The position numbers were made by a program, and so were the translations under genes. Shown one piece after another: positions 6,115 through 9,273 of a DNA stretch of 9,273 nucleotides. Position 1 is the first letter of the stretch. The number at the start of each line of letters is the position of its first letter. Source of the DNA: Sulfuricurvum sp. (GTDB lineage: Bacteria > Campylobacterota > Campylobacteria > Campylobacterales > Sulfurimonadaceae). The DNA lies in the NCBI GenBank assembly GCA_022729835.1, contig DZBC01000073.1, positions 1 through 9,273 on the forward strand, read 5' to 3'. The notes beneath the pieces were generated by a model that made no database searches, was not told where the DNA came from, and worked only from the letters and a program-made list of their open reading frames with translations.

Positions 6115-7262
6115 GTGGATATTCGATTGGTTCAGGAGCATACGCGGGAGCTGACGTTCTCTATGTCGAGGACGATCAAGCGATGCGGGAGAGTGCTGTG
6201 GAGTTGATGGAGGGCTATTTTAAAAAGGTCGATACCGCCATCTGACGGCATTGAAGGCATGGCGTGCTATCTGGACTATTCCGAGCGTCACGGTGCTTAT
6301 TATGATCTGGTGGTTGCCGATCTGAATATGCCCAGAAGAAACGGAATAGCGATGATACGTGAGATTGTGAACGTGTGTCCTTAGCAGGTCGCTGTGGTAC
6401 TTTCGGCGCACAATGAGGTGGGCAACCTGCTTGATGCGATTGAGCTGGGTGTCTCCTCGTTTATCATCAAGCCTTTGCATCTTGATCGTTTTATTGCAAC
6501 ACTGTATAAGATCTCCAAGAACATCACCGAGCGAAAGTTGCTCGAGAACCATTTGGGACTTACGGAGCGTGATAATGTTGCGCTATGTACAGAAAATCGT
6601 CAGCTTCGCAAAGAGATCAGAGTCTATCAGGCGCGACTTTCAAAGTATGAAGCTGCGTTACATGTAACTCTTGAAGTTCCAAAAATATCTGCAGAACAAG
6701 TCAGCCACTATGCAGAACAGGTGCAGTATCTGATTCGTGACGACCTTGAGGAGCTGCAAGCGCTCATCAATGCAATGGAGGAGAACCTGATCGCCTTTAC
6801 AGAAAACAATATCGATTTCAAAACGATATTGGACCTTTTAGGCCGTAAGCTTCAGCGTTTGGGTGCAACGCTTGCCTATTACAACTTTTTTGAGCCTCTG
6901 GGGCACCGTATCAGTGCATTCGCGCAGACGATATTGCATGAACCTTTTAGAGGAGGCGAGCGGAGGATGCAGGAGCGATTGAGAGTTATGAGAATGAGAT
7001 TCTTCAGGTCTTTATGAATCTACTGGGTAACGCTAAAGAGGCGTTGACGGAGCGTAATATAGCACAGCCGCGCATCACGATTAAGCTGGTGCGCGTGCAA
7101 GATGTTCTGATTGCCTCCATCGGCGATAATGCCGGAGGGGTGGCGCCTGAGCATCTTGAGCGGATCTTCGATCCCTACTTTTCGACCAAAGGCAACCTCT
7201 TTGTGCAAAACGAGGGTGAAGGGGCAAAATTTAGCGTCATTTTGCACACGCTTGAAGCCTAA
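6115..7262 (+). pseudogene. Broken response regulator / histidine kinase gene
   Basis: From GTG 6115 the peptide VDIRLVQEHTRELTF runs into a receiver domain one base out of frame: LYVEDDQAMRE follows a single-base loss near 6158. A one-base gain near 6243 (ATC-T-GAC) creates a TGA. The next frame gives YYDLVVADLNMP with the phosphoacceptor Asp, then a TAG at 6382-6384 where a codon is expected, then VVLSAHNEVG and FIIKPLHLDRF. The receiver's key residues (Asp-Asp, Asp, Ser, Lys) are thus all recognisable but cannot be translated together. A helical stretch of about 170 residues follows, without a recognisable kinase H-box, to TGA 7015-7017. In another frame comes a kinase ATPase domain of the kind found in epsilonproteobacterial hybrid kinases: NEILQVFMNLLGNAKEAL, DNAGGV, FDPYFSTKG. 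The G2 box (GTGLGLYM) is missing. FSTKG joins directly to NLFVQNEGEGAKFSV, an in-frame loss of about 20 codons. Confidence 0.9.
6658..6667 (+). repeat. TTACATGTAA palindrome, copy 5
   Basis: A perfect palindrome in the linker of the response-regulator/kinase pseudogene, in the Leu-His-Val phase. It persists although the gene is broken. Confidence 0.85.
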
Positions 7263-7300
7263 CTTGATATTCTTTCAATGCGGCTTTTGGCTGTAATACC

Positions 7301-7310
7301 TTACATGTAA
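7301..7310 (+). repeat. TTACATGTAA palindrome, copy 6 (intergenic)
   Basis: The only non-coding copy. It is a perfect palindrome ending 8 bases before the rlmI ATG and overlapping the weak AAAGAG ribosome-site region (7308-7314). Confidence 0.85.
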
Positions 7311-7318
7311 AGAGTCTC

Positions 7319-8494
7319 ATGTACACCCTTCGCGTCACCAAAGCCTCAAGCCATAAACTCCAGAGCCGTTTTTGTTGGGTCTATCGCAACGAAATCGCCG
7401 CATGCGATGCGGCGATCCAAAACGGCGAGATCGTACGCATCGAATCGCATGGCGGCGCGTTTTTTGGGGTCGGTTATTACAACGCGCACAGCGAAATCAC
7501 GGTGCGCATTTTGTCGTTCGAGGAGCGCAACATCGATGCGGCGTTTATCGCGCGGCGTATCGAGCGTGCCGTGCACAAACGCGCCGCGATGCGCGAACAC
7601 AGCGACGCTTATCGCATCGTTCACGCCGAAGCCGATATGCTGCCCGGGCTTATGGCGGATTATTACAACGGCTATCTCTCCTTGCAGATCAACACGCTTG
7701 GGATGGAGCGGCTACGCACTTGGGTCATCGATGCGCTCGTTGTACTTTTGAAGCCCAAAGGAATCATCGAAAAATCCGATCCCAAGATGCGCCGCAAAGA
7801 GGGTCTTGAGCCAGCAGGCGGTGTGATTTGGGGCGAAGTGCCGCAGCGTGTGGTGATGCAGGAGCGCGGCGTCGCTTTTGAGGTGGATCTACACGCGGGG
7901 CAAAAGACCGGATTTTACCTTGATCAGCGCCGCAACCGTCATGTCGTATCGGGCTATGTGCGTAGCGGTATGCGCGTGCTGGATTGCTTTTGCAACGCGG
8001 GCGGTTTTGGGCTGCATGCCTTGCGCGAAGGAGCGAGCGTCCACTTTGTCGATATGAGCGATTCGGCGCTCTCTCAGGTGGAGCGCAACCTTACATGTAA
8101 CGGTTTTGCGCCGCAAAAGATCACCAAAGCCGACGCTTTTGATTTTATGGAGTCGCAGGTCGCAAGCGCTACGCGATACGATCTGATCGTGCTCGATCCG
8201 CCCCCTTTTGCCAAGAGCAAACGCGAGGTGGAGGGGGCGATGAAGGGGATGGGCTTTTTGCTCGCCTCGGCCATCAAGCTGCTGGATGATCAGGGAATCG
8301 TGGCGCTCTTTTCGTGTTCGCACCATGTGGGCATCGGCGAGCTGCTCACTTTGGCCTTACATGTAGGCATGCAAGAGGGGGTGATGCTTGAGGTGCTTGA
8401 GTTGCTGCGCGCCGACGCGGATCATCCCTACATCCTCTCTATTCCCAACACCGACTACCTCAGCGGGGTGGTGTTGCGTACTGTGGCAGTGTAG
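7319..8494 (+). CDS. rlmI: 23S rRNA (cytosine-5) methyltransferase, RlmI type
   Basis: Members of this COG1092 family transfer a methyl group from S-adenosylmethionine to C5 of a cytosine in 23S rRNA (C1962 in E. coli RlmI). The 391 residues match the usual length. The N-terminal 75 or so form a PUA RNA-binding domain, followed by a linker and a Rossmann methyltransferase domain. Motifs: HAGQKTGFYLDQRRNR (192-207, the family hallmark), LDCFCNAGGF (221-230, SAM-binding motif I), VDMS (acidic motif II), LDPPPFAKSK (292-301, motif IV) and SCSHH (332-336, with the catalytic-type Cys333). The ATG at 7319 has only a weak AAAGAG upstream, partly overlapped by a TTACATGTAA palindrome; two more copies lie inside the gene. 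A 10-base inverted repeat occurs at codons 26-33. The exact target base in this organism is inferred from the family. Confidence 0.93.
   Translation: MYTLRVTKASSHKLQSRFCWVYRNEIAACDAAIQNGEIVRIESHGGAFFGVGYYNAHSEITVRILSFEERNIDAAFIARRIERAVHKRAAMREHSDAYRIVHAEADMLPGLMADYYNGYLSLQINTLGMERLRTWVIDALVVLLKPKGIIEKSDPKMRRKEGLEPAGGVIWGEVPQRVVMQERGVAFEVDLHAGQKTGFYLDQRRNRHVVSGYVRSGMRVLDCFCNAGGFGLHALREGASVHFVDMSDSALSQVERNLTCNGFAPQKITKADAFDFMESQVASATRYDLIVLDPPPFAKSKREVEGAMKGMGFLLASAIKLLDDQGIVALFSCSHHVGIGELLTLALHVGMQEGVMLEVLELLRADADHPYILSIPNTDYLSGVVLRTVAV
7394..7416 (+). repeat. Perfect 10-base inverted repeat inside rlmI
   Basis: ATCGCCGCAT (7394-7403), GCG, ATGCGGCGAT (7407-7416). The arms are exactly complementary with a 3-base loop, so the mRNA can form a GC-rich hairpin about 75 bases after the start codon. 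Confidence 0.85.
8091..8100 (+). repeat. TTACATGTAA palindrome, copy 7
   Basis: A perfect palindrome in rlmI, in the Leu-Thr-Cys-Asn phase. The homologous stretch in the family (N-L-x-x-N-G) has the same length, so the motif replaced sequence rather than being inserted. Confidence 0.85.
8357..8365 (+). repeat. TTACATGTA palindrome, copy 8
   Basis: Reads CTTACATGTAG near the 3' end of rlmI, in the Leu-His-Val phase with a TTA codon. Confidence 0.85.
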
Positions 8495-8496
8495 TC

Positions 8497-8525
8497 ATCA
8501 CAAAATTCTTTTTTAGGTGATTTTT
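8497..8525 (+). terminator. Possible weak terminator after rlmI
   Basis: ATCAC (8497-8501) can pair with GTGAT (8517-8521), with further AAAA/TTTT pairing inside, followed directly by a run of T (8521-8525). The stem is AT-rich and short, so the call is tentative. Confidence 0.4.
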
Positions 8526-8584
8526 AGAGAACTTTTATGGATTTAAGAGTAATCTTTTACTTATTATTTTTATAAAGGCGTGTC

Positions 8585-9273
8585 ATGTTTCGAGTATCGT
8601 ATTTGCTGTTTTGTGCTCTGCCGCTATTGGGCGCGGGTGTCGCCCTTCAAACCGGACAGAGTGTTTCGTATAGCCCCTTTGATGACGGAACGTACCAGAC
8701 TGGATTGGAGCGCCATTTTGAGCGTGACGATGAGCTGGGTATTGTCTATGACCGGGCGATCGGCTTGGAGTGGCAAGATGATGTGAACGTTACCGATAAG
8801 AACCAATCCGAAGCGGTGGCGTATTGTGAGGATTTAGTGCTGAATGAGCATACCGACTGGCGTCTGCCCGGTGTCGAAGAGCTTAAATCGATCGTCAACT
8901 ACGGCAACAGCGCGGTGCCGCTGATCGAAAGCTCTTTTGTGCAGTTGGCATCACAGACAATCTACTGGTCGATTGATAATGTCGGCAACAGTTTTGCCGT
9001 CAATCTAAGAACCGGTCAGGATGTTCTCGTTGTACCCACTGCTCTTCGTTCCGTTCGTTGCGTACGCGCAGACGCATTTACGGCTTCGAGTCTGTCGCCG
9101 GATCGCGATACGCAGACCGTTTATGAAGCCAACAACGACCTTGTCTGGCAAGACAACAACCACACGGCACTGCTCAGTTGGAGCAATTCGATCGATTATT
9201 GCGAAGCGTTGGCGCTCGGCGGTTTTACCAACTGGCGTTTGGCCGGTTTGCAAAAAGCAATTCGAAACAACCA
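8585..9273 (+). CDS. Exported Lcl/DUF1566 repeat protein, 5' part (runs off window)
   Basis: From ATG 8585 (AAAGGCG about 5 bases before it) the frame stays open to the window end, giving 229 residues and no stop. Residues 1-20 form a Sec signal peptide (SYLLFCALPLLGAGVA). The next part (LQTGQSVSYSPFDDGTYQTG, then HFERDD) is a type often seen at the start of exported DUF1566 proteins in this bacterial group. Two Lcl_C/DUF1566 units follow. Unit 1: LEWQDD 61-66, AYCEDL 79-84, DWRLPGVEELKSI 91-103, YW 127-128, VRCVR 157-161. Unit 2: LVWQDN 186-191, DYCEAL 204-209, NWRLAGLQKAI 216-226, then cut by the edge. Each unit's paired cysteines (Cys81 with Cys159 in unit 1) may form a disulfide. The domain is named after a Legionella collagen-like surface protein and has a C-type-lectin-like look; the function here is unknown. 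No collagen-like repeats are in the visible part. Confidence 0.88.
   Translation, partial: MFRVSYLLFCALPLLGAGVALQTGQSVSYSPFDDGTYQTGLERHFERDDELGIVYDRAIGLEWQDDVNVTDKNQSEAVAYCEDLVLNEHTDWRLPGVEELKSIVNYGNSAVPLIESSFVQLASQTIYWSIDNVGNSFAVNLRTGQDVLVVPTALRSVRCVRADAFTASSLSPDRDTQTVYEANNDLVWQDNNHTALLSWSNSIDYCEALALGGFTNWRLAGLQKAIRNN

Noticed and set aside
1720..7318. An insertion sequence as the cause of the two broken genes
   Set aside because: I found no transposase fragment, terminal inverted repeats or target-site duplication. The damage looks like small indels and internal deletions.
7889..8326. Minus-strand open frame of 145 codons in rlmI
   Set aside because: It is opposite the conserved methyltransferase domain and shows no recognisable protein features.
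8580..8786. 68-codon plus-strand frame at the start of the Lcl gene
   Set aside because: The overlapping frame from 8585 encodes a signal peptide and clear DUF1566 motifs. The other frame does not.

Overview
The window most likely comes from a member of the Campylobacterota (epsilonproteobacteria), probably a free-living, moderately GC-rich lineage of the Sulfurimonas/Sulfuricurvum type. The genus is an inference. The reasons are a TPR gene overlapping trpC, a dCache-type chemoreceptor with a perfect TATAAT box behind a T-rich tract instead of a clear -35 box, remnants of GGDEF/EAL and hybrid response-regulator/kinase genes, and a secreted Lcl/DUF1566 protein whose N-terminus is typical of that group.

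Layout from left to right. (1) 2-937 is the 3' part of a TPR protein, coupled by a GTGA overlap to an intact trpC (934-1719). (2) 1793-2355 is a broken c-di-GMP phosphodiesterase (EAL) gene that has lost two internal blocks and its reading frame. Its old stop codon still overlaps the ATG of an intact radical SAM/SPASM-type gene (2352-3230). (3) A SIMPL-domain gene on the minus strand (3215-3913) converges on and overlaps the radical SAM gene, and is divergent from (4) an intact methyl-accepting chemotaxis protein (4040-5995) with its own promoter and a strong TTCG-loop terminator. (5) 6115-7262 is a second broken signalling gene: a receiver domain with two frameshifts and a stop codon, running into a remnant of a histidine-kinase ATPase domain that lacks its G2 box. 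(6) 7319-8494 is an intact RlmI-type 23S rRNA cytosine methyltransferase. (7) 8585 to the right edge is the 5' part of an exported protein with two Lcl/DUF1566 repeats. It is open to the window end.

The genes do not form one pathway. The intact genes serve tryptophan synthesis, an unknown radical SAM reaction, the cell envelope, chemotaxis, rRNA modification and an exported protein. Two signalling genes are decaying between them.

The most unusual feature is a short palindrome, TTACATGTA(A/G). It occurs eight times, against a chance expectation well below one, in blocks: four copies in the radical SAM gene, one in the kinase pseudogene, one just before rlmI and two inside rlmI. None was found in the TPR gene, trpC, the SIMPL gene, the chemoreceptor or the Lcl gene. 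It is read in two different codon phases and so is not explained by a shared peptide. I do not recognise it as a described element. No tRNA, rRNA, CRISPR array or insertion sequence was found.
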